Part shown: positions 1 to 8,694 of the stretch, piece after piece
How positions within the stretch are numbered: position 1 is the first letter of the stretch
Layout: each line of letters opens with the position of its first letter
Assembly (NCBI RefSeq): GCF_030954495.1
Contig: NZ_JAVHUW010000083.1
Location: 62,001 to 126,000 of the forward strand
Length of the DNA: 64,000 nucleotides
Direction: 5' to 3'
From: Candidatus Desulfosporosinus nitrosoreducens
Lineage (GTDB): Bacteria; Bacillota; Desulfitobacteriia; Desulfitobacteriales; Desulfitobacteriaceae
Notes under the pieces: model-generated
Told to the model about the DNA's origin: nothing
Database searches by the model: none
Seen by the model: only the letters and a program-made list of their open reading frames with translations
Translations under genes and position numbers: made by a program

Positions 1-1605
1 ATTTTTCGCGGCATTGAAAAAATTGTTGAAAACAGAGATCCGCGGGATGTGTGGGCCTTTGTGCAAAGAATCTGCGGCGTGTGTACGCATATTCATGCCT
101 TGGCATCGATTCGGGCCGTGGAGGATGCTTTGGATATACGAATTCCCAAAAACGCCAATTTGATCCGCAATATTATGACGGCTACCCAGTATGTCCAGGA
201 TCATGTCATTCATTTTTACCATTTGCACGGTTTCGACTGGATTGATGTTTTAAGCGCACTGAAAGCTGATCCGGTTCAAGCGAGTGCCCTCGCCCGCTCA
301 ATTTCTAATTGGCCGAATTCTTCGCAAGGTTATTTCCAAGATGTGCAAAACAAGGTCAAAACCATTGTAGAAAGCGGCCAACTGGGGATTTTCGCCAATG
401 CCTACTGGGGTCACTCGGCTTACCGGCTTCCCCCGGAAGCGAACTTAGTTGGGGTTGCCCACTACCTTGAAGCTCTAATGTGGCAAAAAGAAATTGCCAA
501 GATTCATACGATATTTGGCGGCAAAAACCCGCACCCGAATTATTTGGTCGGAGGCATGGCCAGCACCCTGAACATGAATGACAATGATGTCGTCAATATG
601 GAGCGTTTGAATTTAGTAAAAACCAAGATTGATGAGGCACAGGTTTTCGTTGATCAGGTCCTGATTCCGGATATCTTCGCTATTGCCGGTTTTTACAAAC
701 AGGATCTCTATGGCGGAGGCGGCGCGAACTATCTGGCTTACGGCGGAATTCCCACGGTGGATATCCGCGAGCCCGATAGCTTCCTCTTCCCGGGAGGGGT
801 TGTTTTAGACCGGAATTTAAGCAAGGTTCAGGACGTTGATCTCAAAGACCCCAAACAAATTCAGGAATTTGTCCCCCATTCCTGGTATCACTATGATGAT
901 CCCAAGGCGGGGCTGCACCCCTGGCAGGGAAAAACGGAAGCCTTGTATGACGGACCTCTGCCCCCTTACAACAATCTTGACGAGAAAAAAGGGTACAGCT
1001 GGATTAAAACCCCTCGCTGGCAGGGCCGGCCCATGGAAGTAGGGCCCTTAGCCCGTTTTGTTGTGGCTTATGCCCGGGGAAACAAAGAGATTAAAGGGTT
1101 GGTGGACGACGCACTCCGCCGTCTGAATCTGCCGGTCAGCGCCCTTTATTCGACTCTGGGGCGTACTTTGGCCAGAGCGTTGGAGGCCAAATACTTGGTA
1201 GACCATCTGGCCGGTTTTTATCAGGATTTAGTAGCCAATATTAAGGCGGGAGACAGCCAGACATTTAACGGCGAAAAATGGGAGCCGGAGAAATGGCCCG
1301 CCCAAACGCAAGGCGTCGGTTTTGCCGAAGCTCCCCGGGGCGCTTTAGGTCACTGGATTAAAATAAACCAAGGCAAAGTAAGCGGTTATCAGGCGGTGGT
1401 TCCGACAACCTGGAATGCCTCCCCCAGAGATGAGTCCGGTCAAAAAGGACCTTACGAATCTTCGCTGCTGGATACACCTATCGCCCGCGAAGATCAGCCC
1501 TTGGAGCTGTTGCGAACCATCCACTCCTTCGATCCCTGTCTGGCTTGTGCCACTCATTTAATAACCCCTCAGGGGAATGAAATTCTAAAAGTCAGAGTGC
1601 TTTAA
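1..1605 (+). CDS. NiFe hydrogenase large subunit (5' end outside window)
   Basis: Catalytic subunit of a membrane-bound uptake-type NiFe hydrogenase, oxidising H2 at a NiFe(CN)2CO centre. The frame is already open at base 1, and the first codons read like the usual N-terminal helix that precedes the L1 motif, so the gene begins upstream and the GTG at 49 is not its start. The L1 motif RICGVC (codons 67-84) supplies two nickel cysteines. The C-terminal L2 motif DPCLACATH (1531-1557) supplies the other two. After the motif's His, 15 more residues follow (LIT...RVL), the usual extension removed by a maturation endopeptidase. The cytochrome b gene follows after 13 nt, so the two are co-transcribed. 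The small subunit should lie just upstream of the window. Identity is near certain; physiological electron partner is inferred from the neighbour. Confidence 0.96.
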   Translation: MFRGIEKIVENRDPRDVWAFVQRICGVCTHIHALASIRAVEDALDIRIPKNANLIRNIMTATQYVQDHVIHFYHLHGFDWIDVLSALKADPVQASALARSISNWPNSSQGYFQDVQNKVKTIVESGQLGIFANAYWGHSAYRLPPEANLVGVAHYLEALMWQKEIAKIHTIFGGKNPHPNYLVGGMASTLNMNDNDVVNMERLNLVKTKIDEAQVFVDQVLIPDIFAIAGFYKQDLYGGGGANYLAYGGIPTVDIREPDSFLFPGGVVLDRNLSKVQDVDLKDPKQIQEFVPHSWYHYDDPKAGLHPWQGKTEALYDGPLPPYNNLDEKKGYSWIKTPRWQGRPMEVGPLARFVVAYARGNKEIKGLVDDALRRLNLPVSALYSTLGRTLARALEAKYLVDHLAGFYQDLVANIKAGDSQTFNGEKWEPEKWPAQTQGVGFAEAPRGALGHWIKINQGKVSGYQAVVPTTWNASPRDESGQKGPYESSLLDTPIAREDQPLELLRTIHSFDPCLACATHLITPQGNEILKVRVL

Positions 1606-1618
1606 AGGGGGCTCCAAA

Positions 1619-2305
1619 ATGAAAATTATGCGAAGTCAAGTCTACGTCTGGCAATTTCCTGTGCGCTTTTTTCATTGGCTTAATGCTCTAGCCATTACAG
1701 TTCTTTTTTTGACGGGAATGTATATCGGGCACCCCGTTTTAGACGCTCCGGGCGAGGCCGTGGGGAATTTCACCATGGGAAGTGTTCGCTATTGGCATGG
1801 TCTAAGTGCTTTTGTTTTCATGGCTAATATGCTCTTCCGGCTTTATTGGTTTTGGGTGGGAAACGAGTATTCTAAAATGAAGCTTTGGAGAAAGGATTTT
1901 TGGCAGGACGTTGTCAGAACCTTTAAATATTACACCTTTATGACTAAAGAACACGTTTCCCATGCGGGTCATAACGCTCTTGCCCAACTGATGTATTTCT
2001 TTTTCATTTGGCTGGGAGGCCTGCTCATGATCCTAACCGGCTTGGCAATGCGGGGGGGAAGTGATCCGAATGGAGTAATCCAGGCTCTTTTTGGCTGGGT
2101 GGTTCCGCTATTCCGCAGCGAGTACCAGGTCCGCAATCTTCATCACTTTCTGGCTTGGGGATATGCCCTCTTTCTTTTAGGTCATCTCTATATGGTTTTG
2201 CGTCAGGATATTTTGGATGATGACGGAACGATTTCCTCCATGATTAACGGCTACAAATATGAAATTTCTTCCTTAGATAAGCCCAATAATGGCGGGCGGG
2301 TTTAA
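1619..2305 (+). CDS. NiFe hydrogenase b-type cytochrome subunit
   Basis: Membrane anchor of 228 aa that passes electrons from the hydrogenase to the quinone pool through haem b. Four hydrophobic helices are visible at roughly residues 16-36, 58-80, 121-145 and 172-195. Candidate haem-ligand histidines are H19, H60, H175/H176 and H189, the HyaC/HydC pattern. The ATG lies 8 nt behind an AAAGGGGG ribosome binding site that overlaps the end of the large-subunit gene. Length is normal for the family. It is the last gene of the hydrogenase operon visible here; a hairpin follows at 2328. No hydrogenase maturation genes (hyaD/hyp) follow in the window. Confidence 0.93.
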   Translation: MKIMRSQVYVWQFPVRFFHWLNALAITVLFLTGMYIGHPVLDAPGEAVGNFTMGSVRYWHGLSAFVFMANMLFRLYWFWVGNEYSKMKLWRKDFWQDVVRTFKYYTFMTKEHVSHAGHNALAQLMYFFFIWLGGLLMILTGLAMRGGSDPNGVIQALFGWVVPLFRSEYQVRNLHHFLAWGYALFLLGHLYMVLRQDILDDDGTISSMINGYKYEISSLDKPNNGGRV

Positions 2306-2327
2306 ACGTTCCCGGCTTGGGCGGAGA

Positions 2328-2370
2328 CAGAACTGAGGCCCCGTTTCAGGGGGATCAGTTCTGTTTGCCG
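2328..2370 (+). terminator. Putative terminator of hydrogenase operon
   Basis: Inverted repeat CAGAACTGA (2328-2336) / TCAGTTCTG (2355-2363), extended inside by GGCCCC/GGGG pairing. The T-run after it is short. It lies 23 nt after the cytochrome gene. The rest of 2371-2530 shows no convincing gene. Confidence 0.55.
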
Positions 2371-2533
2371 TTAACAGGCCCTTTAAGTATTTGAGGATAA
2401 GCCCCAGGCAAGTTCAAAACAAGGCGTAGAAGCCGCTGCTTGAGCAAATAAGAGGGTTTGTTCAAGGCGCAAAAGCTGTCATTAAACTAGCCTGCGGGAA
2501 ATATTTTTAGAAAGGGGTGTGTGAAACGAAGGA

Positions 2534-2563
2534 TTGTTACCGTTCAAAGTCGTATGTTATAAT
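2534..2563 (+). promoter_or_regulatory. Putative sigma-A promoter for cmk operon
   Basis: TTGTTA (2534-2539), an 18-bp spacer and a perfect TATAAT (2558-2563), about 85 nt upstream of cmk. The only good vegetative promoter match in this intergenic region. Confidence 0.5.
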
Positions 2564-2647
2564 CTGTGTAATATACTTTATTACAGAGAAATTTTAGCCT
2601 GACATACTACTGTGAGGTAAATGATCGAAGGGACAGGAGCATAGACT

Positions 2648-3325
2648 GTGACGCGAAGAAAACCGGATGAACTGCAGATTGCGATTGATGGCCCCGCCGG
2701 AGCGGGTAAAAGCACGGTGGCTAAGCTTGTGGCCGAACGTTTGAATCTTTTCTATGTGGATACGGGTGCCATGTATCGGGCTATCGCTTATAAAGCACTC
2801 AGGAGCGGGATTCCCGTCCACGATGAAACGCTGGTGAGTGAGCTGGCGCAAACCACTCAAGTCGTCTTGGATCATTCGAATGAGCGCCTGGTGTGGTGTG
2901 ACGGTGAAAATGTCACTCAAGCGATTCGAAGTCCGGAAGTCTCGCGTGCAGTTTCCAGCGTGGCCGCCTACATAGGTGTGAGGCAGCGCCTTGTTGAACT
3001 CCAGCGCCTGGAGGCGGCCCGCGGCGGAGTGGTCATGGACGGCAGGGATATCGGCACTTATGTTCTGCCCGAGGCTGATCTGAAGATTTTTTTAACGGCT
3101 TCGGCTCAGGAACGGGCAAAGCGGCGCTGGCTTGAGCTCCGGAAGGATGGCAAGAGTGTTTCTTTGGAGGAAGTGGCCCAAGACATGCTGCGTCGCGACC
3201 GCCAGGATACGGAGCGGGAGGTTTCTCCCTTAGAGCCGGCGCGAGACGCCATCATGCTCGACACAACGGGATTAAGCGTGGAGGATATTGTTGCGGAAAT
3301 TCTAAGCTTAACGCAGGAGGGATAA
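2648..3325 (+). CDS. cmk: Cytidylate kinase
   Basis: Phosphorylates CMP/dCMP with ATP in pyrimidine salvage and nucleotide supply. 225 aa, normal length. Walker A GPAGAGKS at residues 15-22, then the substrate-lid features DTGAMYRAIA and MDGRDIGT that are typical of Cmk. The start is GTG at 2648, 8 nt behind AGGAG; no ATG competes. The next gene, plsC, follows after 2 nt. The order cmk-plsC-ispH/rpsA is a conserved clostridial arrangement, which supports the call. Confidence 0.96.
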   Translation: MTRRKPDELQIAIDGPAGAGKSTVAKLVAERLNLFYVDTGAMYRAIAYKALRSGIPVHDETLVSELAQTTQVVLDHSNERLVWCDGENVTQAIRSPEVSRAVSSVAAYIGVRQRLVELQRLEAARGGVVMDGRDIGTYVLPEADLKIFLTASAQERAKRRWLELRKDGKSVSLEEVAQDMLRRDRQDTEREVSPLEPARDAIMLDTTGLSVEDIVAEILSLTQEG

Positions 3326-3327
3326 GG

Positions 3328-3930
3328 ATGACGTTATATAACTTTGCGAAAGGGATGTTTCGTCTTCAGTTCAAGATAATGGGCTGGAAGGTGCAAGGTG
3401 TGGAAAACTTGCCTTTGGAGGGTCCGGTTATTTTGGCGATTAACCACATTAGCATGTGGGACCCTGTGGTAGCGGCTTGCAGTATTCCGCGTCCGGTTTG
3501 CTATATGGCTAAAGAAGAATTATTTTCCTTCCCGGTTTTGCGCTGGCTGCTTCTTAAATTGGGGTCTTTTCCGGTTAAACGGGGGCAAGGTGATATGAAT
3601 GCCATTAGGCAATCTCTGTCAATTCTTAAAGAAGGACAGGTGTTAGGTCTGTTTCCTGAAGGAACACGTTCCAAAACAGGGAGAATTCAAAAGGGTATGC
3701 CCGGAATGGTGCTGCTGATGGAAAAGAGTAAAGCTGTGGTTGTACCTATTAGTGTGTTCGGGACGAAACATATGTTTACTAAAGGGTGGGGGAATATCTC
3801 TGTCGTCATCGGTCAGCCCTTGTCTGCCGAAATGCTCAAGGCTCCGGACGGCATCGACAATCGTCGGGAATGGATTGCCGACCGCATTATGCAGGCTGTG
3901 CTGGATTTGCAGCTGCCTAAAGCTCAGTAA
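3328..3930 (+). CDS. plsC: 1-acyl-sn-glycerol-3-phosphate acyltransferase
   Basis: Acylates lysophosphatidic acid to phosphatidic acid, the second step of phospholipid synthesis, at the inner face of the membrane. 200 aa. The acyltransferase motifs are intact: catalytic NHxxxxD (NHISMWD, H40 and D45), the substrate motif FPEGTRS at 109-115, and the later VPI block. It is coupled to cmk by a 2-nt gap with the GGAGG site inside the cmk end. It sits upstream of plsY and gpsA, two more phospholipid genes in the same block. Confidence 0.93.
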   Translation: MTLYNFAKGMFRLQFKIMGWKVQGVENLPLEGPVILAINHISMWDPVVAACSIPRPVCYMAKEELFSFPVLRWLLLKLGSFPVKRGQGDMNAIRQSLSILKEGQVLGLFPEGTRSKTGRIQKGMPGMVLLMEKSKAVVVPISVFGTKHMFTKGWGNISVVIGQPLSAEMLKAPDGIDNRREWIADRIMQAVLDLQLPKAQ

Positions 3931-4146
3931 AGTAAGCCGGTAATTTAAGAAGATCGCCGACAGGTAAAATGCGACTGGTTGAGGGGCTGATTGGATTCAG
4001 CCGCCGAATCAGTTGCATCTTTTTTAGCGTAAAGGGCAGGATAAATTATACAGATTCGTTTTAGAACGATAAAACTCATTCTCATAGCAGGAATTTTGCA
4101 AGAGAATAGAGAATTAGTTCATATAATTTTAGGGGAGGGTCTTTTT

Positions 4147-6135
4147 TTGATAGTCAAACGGGCAGAAAAAGCCGGGTTTTGTTTTGGCGTCAAACGGGCT
4201 TTAGATATGGCCGAAAGAACTGTGGAAACGTCAGCGGCAGTATCTCTGGGACCGCTTATTCATAATCAACAGGTTGTGAAACGCCTGGAAGGGCGCGGTA
4301 TTCAAGTTGTCAATGCCTTAGAAGAAGCAAAAGCCGAACAGGCTTTAATTATCCGATCCCACGGTGTGGCGCCTGGTGCCTATCAAGAAGCGGAAAAAAG
4401 GGGGATTAAGGTCGTAGACGCTACCTGTCCCTTTGTGCAAAAGGCGCAGCATTTAGCTGCGGAGTCCGCGCAGATGGGGCAACAGGTCATCGTGGTCGGA
4501 GATAAACTCCATCCCGAGGTGCAAGGAATTTTAGGCTGGGCCGGTGAAAATGCCATTCCTATCCAAACTGTAGAGGAAGCCCGCAATCTTCCCTTTTACC
4601 CGCAGCTGGCGGTCTTAGCGCAAACGACTCAACTTGCGGAAAGTTTTACGGAAATTGTCGAGGAACTGAAAAACCATACAGAACAGCTGACAGTGCATGA
4701 TACGATCTGCAACGCTACGGCGGAACGACAAAAGGCTGCCCGCGAACTGGCGGAAACAGTCGACGTTATGATTGTCGTCGGCGGTCGTGACAGTGCCAAT
4801 ACCCGTAAGTTGGCCAGCATTTGTGCTGAACGTACCCAAACATATCACATAGAAACAGCGGACGAATTGGAACAGGTCTGGTTTGTTGGAGTAAAGTGCG
4901 CGGGCTTGACTGCCGGAGCTTCGACCCCAGATTGGATAATTGAGGAGGTTTTAAGAAAAATGTCGGAAATGAATGATGATGGAATGGATATGGCCAGTTG
5001 GGACGCGGGTTTCCAAGAGCTTCATCTTGGAGCTCAGGTTACGGGGAAAGTCGTAAAAATTACGAATGATGAGATATTCGTGGATATCGGCTGGAAATCT
5101 GAAGGTGTTATACCTTTGAACGAGTTAAAGGCAGCACGGCAGACACGTCCGGAAGAGGCCGTATCCATTGGTGACGAAATCACGGCTGTTGTTATACGCG
5201 TAGAGAATTCCGAAGGGCATACCGTCCTTTCCAAACGCAAAGCAGATGAAGCGAATTCTCAGGAACGTCTGAAACAATTGGCGGCGAGTAAGGAAGAAAT
5301 TCAGGCCGTAGTTGTCGAAGTTGTCAAGGGGGGTTTAGTCGTTGACGTGGGAATGAGGGGGTTTGTTCCTGCTTCCCAAATACAATTAGGATATGTTGAG
5401 GATTTAAACCAGTTCTTGGGCCAAACTCTGCGCCTGCGCCTGATCGAGTTTGATCCCGGCAAGCGGAAAGTGATTCTTTCCCAGAAGAGCATTTTGGAAG
5501 AAGAAAAGGCAGCCAAACGGAAGCATTTGCTGGAAACTCTCCAAGAAGGGGATGTTGTCAGCGGAGTAGTGCGGAGAATGGCAGATTTTGGCGTCTTTGT
5601 CGATATAGATGGACTTGATGGCCTCCTGCATATTTCGGATATGGCTTATTCGCGTCTAAAGCACCCTTCAGAGCTCCTGAAGGTTGGGGACAACGTCGAA
5701 GTCCAGGTGTTAAAGCTGGACCAAGCGACAGGGAAACTTTCGCTGGGCTTAAAACAGCTTAAAGAAAGTCCCTGGGATCAAGCGGCCCAAAAATATCCTC
5801 TGGGATCGCTGGTCACAGGCAAAGTGGTCCGCATTGTGACCTTTGGAGCTTTTGTCCAGCTTGAGGATGGTGTCGACGGTTTAATTCATATTTCTCAAAT
5901 TTCGGATCGCCGAATTAATAAAGTCGAAGAAGTGCTCAAGGTCGGGGACATGGTTAGTGCCAAGGTTATAGAATGTAAACCGGAGGCCAAGCGGATTAGC
6001 TTAAGTATCCGCGAGGGGATTGCAGAAGCTGATAAAGCTCAGGATGAAAAGGCCATGGCCGAACAGCCTGAGATAAGATCCATGACCATTGGTGATGTCG
6101 TAAATGAAAAGCTTTCCGCGGAAAATAAAGAATAG
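4147..6135 (+). CDS. ispH: IspH-ribosomal S1 fusion protein
   Basis: Fusion of 4-hydroxy-3-methylbut-2-enyl diphosphate reductase (last step of the MEP isoprenoid pathway, 4Fe-4S enzyme) to an RNA-binding S1-repeat protein; this fusion is known in Clostridia. I start at TTG 4147, 8 nt after AGGGGAGGG, giving 662 aa; an upstream TTG at 4096 in the same frame has no ribosome binding site. The IspH part spans about residues 1-270 with the three cluster cysteines C12, C94 and C188 and the closing TAGASTPDW block. Four S1 domains follow at about 290-355, 375-445, 460-530 and 545-615, the third and fourth being the most canonical (GLDGLLHIS, GVDGLIHIS). An in-frame ATG at 4960 may give a free S1 protein. 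The reductase part looks complete, so both functions are plausible. Confidence 0.95.
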   Translation: MIVKRAEKAGFCFGVKRALDMAERTVETSAAVSLGPLIHNQQVVKRLEGRGIQVVNALEEAKAEQALIIRSHGVAPGAYQEAEKRGIKVVDATCPFVQKAQHLAAESAQMGQQVIVVGDKLHPEVQGILGWAGENAIPIQTVEEARNLPFYPQLAVLAQTTQLAESFTEIVEELKNHTEQLTVHDTICNATAERQKAARELAETVDVMIVVGGRDSANTRKLASICAERTQTYHIETADELEQVWFVGVKCAGLTAGASTPDWIIEEVLRKMSEMNDDGMDMASWDAGFQELHLGAQVTGKVVKITNDEIFVDIGWKSEGVIPLNELKAARQTRPEEAVSIGDEITAVVIRVENSEGHTVLSKRKADEANSQERLKQLAASKEEIQAVVVEVVKGGLVVDVGMRGFVPASQIQLGYVEDLNQFLGQTLRLRLIEFDPGKRKVILSQKSILEEEKAAKRKHLLETLQEGDVVSGVVRRMADFGVFVDIDGLDGLLHISDMAYSRLKHPSELLKVGDNVEVQVLKLDQATGKLSLGLKQLKESPWDQAAQKYPLGSLVTGKVVRIVTFGAFVQLEDGVDGLIHISQISDRRINKVEEVLKVGDMVSAKVIECKPEAKRISLSIREGIAEADKAQDEKAMAEQPEIRSMTIGDVVNEKLSAENKE

Positions 6136-6163
6136 TGTCCCAATACAGTGTAAGATTAGCTTC

Positions 6164-6201
6164 GAAATGACTTCTTGCTCATAAACGCAGGGAGTCATTT
6201 C
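6164..6201 (+). other. Hairpin between ispH-S1 and ftsW-like gene
   Basis: Perfect 9-bp inverted repeat GAAATGACT / AGTCATTTC with a 20-nt loop, not followed by a T-run. It may weakly terminate or stabilise the upstream message. Confidence 0.3.
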
Positions 6202-6229
6202 CTTCTAATCCACGAAAGAAGGTGATCAC

Positions 6230-7381
6230 GTGGCTAAACGCCAACCGATTTCGCCCATTGATTTTCCTATTTTGTTCTTAACACTGGCGCTCCTGGCGTT
6301 TGGACTGATTATGGTTTTAAGCGCCGGGGCTGTGCTGGGCTTTAATGCAACGCAAAATTCCTATTATTATGTCCTGCAGCAGCTAAAATGGGTGGGTATC
6401 GGTTCAGTCTTCGCGGCGATCGTTATCAAGGTTCCTTATACTTTTTGGCGCCGCTTTTCAGGGATAGGGGTTCTGATAAGTGCAATACTGCTTACCGTGG
6501 TTATTTTTACGGGTGCCGGAATTGCCGCTAAAGGCTCGGCACGCTGGATTCAATTTGCGGGGATTACAATCCAGCCTTCGGAAATTACGAAATTAACCCT
6601 GGTACTTTTTTACGCCCATATTCTCGACCGCTTTCCCGTCAAGAAAGGGAAAAATTGGCGGGCTCCTTTAGGAATCCTTTTGCCCCTGACAATCGTTATC
6701 TTAGTTCTTGTTTACAAGCAGCCGGACCTGGGGACGGTTATGGTTTTAGGCTTAACCAGCGGAGTTATGTTATTGCAGACCGAAGTTCCGACCTTGTGGT
6801 TTGTGGCCGCAGTACCGGCTTTGGGACTTCCGCTGGTGTATTTTATTCACGGTTATCAATGGCGGCGAATTTTAGTCTGGCTTGATCCTTGGAAATATGC
6901 TCTGGGTGATGGGTACCAAATCACCAATGCCGAAATCGCTTTTGGCTCTGGTGGTTTGTTTGGTGTCGGTTTAGGGCGAAGCTTACAGAAGTATGGCTTT
7001 CTCCCGGAAAACCATACGGACATGATTTTTGCCATGGTCGGAGAAGAATTAGGATTAGTGGGAACACTGCTTTTAATGGCTCTTTTTATTGTCTTGTTTG
7101 CCCGGGCCTACTACGTTGTTCGCCAATGCCCGGATCGTTTCGGACGGCTTTTGGGTTTTGGCCTAATCTCCTCACTGGCAATTCAGACGACGATCAACCT
7201 ATCCGTTGTGACGGGTGTCCTGCCGGTCACGGGAATTACTCTTCCTCTGATTTCCTATGGCGGCAGTTCCCTGGTCATTACTCTGATCGAGTTGGGCTTG
7301 ATTTTAAATGTAACAAGGTATTGCGTTAAAGCCCGGAAAAAGGAAGGAAACGTGACCGACGTTTCCGACCTCTCTGTGTAA
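6230..7381 (+). CDS. SEDS peptidoglycan polymerase (FtsW/RodA/SpoVE family)
   Basis: Polytopic membrane glycosyltransferase that polymerises lipid II, working with a class-B PBP in division, elongation or spore cortex synthesis. 383 aa with about ten hydrophobic helices. Family blocks are visible: KQPDLGTVMVL, the extracytoplasmic HTDMIFAMVGEELG stretch and the C-terminal GITLPLISYGGSS. The GTG start at 6230 follows the strong AGAAGGTGAT site. Sequence alone does not separate FtsW, RodA and SpoVE, and no PBP gene is adjacent, so I leave the symbol blank. Confidence 0.92.
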   Translation: MAKRQPISPIDFPILFLTLALLAFGLIMVLSAGAVLGFNATQNSYYYVLQQLKWVGIGSVFAAIVIKVPYTFWRRFSGIGVLISAILLTVVIFTGAGIAAKGSARWIQFAGITIQPSEITKLTLVLFYAHILDRFPVKKGKNWRAPLGILLPLTIVILVLVYKQPDLGTVMVLGLTSGVMLLQTEVPTLWFVAAVPALGLPLVYFIHGYQWRRILVWLDPWKYALGDGYQITNAEIAFGSGGLFGVGLGRSLQKYGFLPENHTDMIFAMVGEELGLVGTLLLMALFIVLFARAYYVVRQCPDRFGRLLGFGLISSLAIQTTINLSVVTGVLPVTGITLPLISYGGSSLVITLIELGLILNVTRYCVKARKKEGNVTDVSDLSV

Positions 7382-7436
7382 TCTCCTTCTTTACGGGAAT
7401 ACTAGGACTAGGGTTCCCGTCAGAGGAGGGGTTGCT

Positions 7437-8072
7437 TTGAATTTTCCTTATGGAGAATGGATTCTTATGTTTGTAACTTTGGTGACTTGGATTGAAAAGC
7501 AAGCCTCACGCTGGTTTTTTCTAAAGTTATCAATGATTTGGTTAGTGGGGAAGTGTCTTGAGGGGATGATTCCTCTTTCCTCGTCTGTTTGGCATTGGCA
7601 TTACGCGCGCCTGGCAGTGCTGCTCTATGTCTTCGGCTGCGCTTGGAAACAGGCTCAGCGCAGAGTCTGGCCTTTGCTGCTGACAAGCTTTGTTTTGAGC
7701 ATGGAGACTCTCTTTCTGGTCAATGATCCCGGTGTTATACCTTATAGCTCCTGGCTCTTTGCCCTTGCCCTCGTGACAATCGCCTGGCTGAGTGCGAAAT
7801 CTTACTGGGGGACGGTTTTGGCTTTGACAGGGAGCGTTTTGTGGGGCCAGGGACTGGAACGCTTTGTTTATGAAGGGATCTTTCGGCATGTTGATTTGCC
7901 GGACGGATTTATCTGGAATTTTGGAGTTCTAGTCCTGATGGGCTGGGGAATTTGGCGTTTCAGACGGAGTGATTACTCCGAAAGTGCGGAGATGGTCCCT
8001 TCTGTCGAAGCTCTGGTTCCGGCGAGTGACAAAGGAATTATTGAATCTGCAAAGGATCGGGAACTTCAGTAG
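7437..8072 (+). CDS. Hypothetical integral membrane protein
   Basis: 211 aa, not recognised. About six hydrophobic helices span residues 10-170, and the tail after residue 180 is hydrophilic and acidic. The start is TTG at 7437, about 6 nt behind GAGGAGGGG, which is strong evidence that it is translated. It lies between the SEDS gene and the broken DUF512 gene, the position where firmicutes often carry a poorly conserved membrane protein near der. No functional motif seen. Confidence 0.7.
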   Translation: MNFPYGEWILMFVTLVTWIEKQASRWFFLKLSMIWLVGKCLEGMIPLSSSVWHWHYARLAVLLYVFGCAWKQAQRRVWPLLLTSFVLSMETLFLVNDPGVIPYSSWLFALALVTIAWLSAKSYWGTVLALTGSVLWGQGLERFVYEGIFRHVDLPDGFIWNFGVLVLMGWGIWRFRRSDYSESAEMVPSVEALVPASDKGIIESAKDRELQ

Positions 8073-8156
8073 CATGTACACCTTAAATATAGTATACTGA
8101 TGAACGATAGACTGGGGTATGTGACTTACCCCGGATCGTCAGGAGGACGGAATATT

Positions 8157-8694
8157 TTGGCAAGTGGTCTTGTGATTGCAGGAGTTCAGGCAGGAAGCAT
8201 TGCGGAAGAAATGGAAATTCGCTGACTTTCCCCAGCTGGAAAACGGCGTGGGTATGGCGCGAAAATTTCTCTCAAGCCTGGAAAAGGGCTGGCCCTTTTT
8301 GCCCAACTCAATTTCTCAGCGGCATGTGCATCTTATCACTGGGACGTCGGCGCAGGGGCTTTTTGAGGAATGGGCCCCAAAATTAATGCAGCAAGTGAGC
8401 GGCTTGACGCTTACGGTTCAGGCCATTAAAAATGTCTTTTTCGGTGAGAGGGTCACGGTAGCCGGCTTGCTGACGGCTCAGGATATTGCCCTGCAGGTGG
8501 GCGATTTGTCAGGAGAGGAATTCCTGATTCCCCGGGTTATGCTGAAGGCGGACGAGCCACTCTTTTGGGATGACCATAGTGTGCAGTGATTGGCGGAAAA
8601 GGTCAATGGCCAGGCATGTATCGTCGAAAATGACGGCCTAGGCTTTTTAGAACAGGTGATTGGATTTTCGTTGGAGGTGGAACGTTTTGAGTAA
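8157..8694 (+). pseudogene. DUF512 family gene, internally deleted and interrupted
   Basis: DUF512 proteins normally have about 430-450 aa: an N-terminal PDZ-like domain, a radical-SAM-like middle and a DUF512 C-terminus, and they sit directly upstream of der in clostridia. Here a strong AGGAGG (8141-8146) precedes TTG 8157, which reads 22 codons of a PDZ start (GLVIAGVQAGSIAEE...) and stops at 8223. In another frame the sequence immediately becomes the family's C-terminal block (FPQLENGVGMARKFL...) to a TGA at 8587. Past that TGA the same frame still reads family-like sequence (LAEKVNGQACIVENDG...) to TAA 8692. So the middle of the gene is missing, the frame is shifted at the junction and a Trp-like codon has become TGA. 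Product function is surely lost. Confidence 0.85.
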
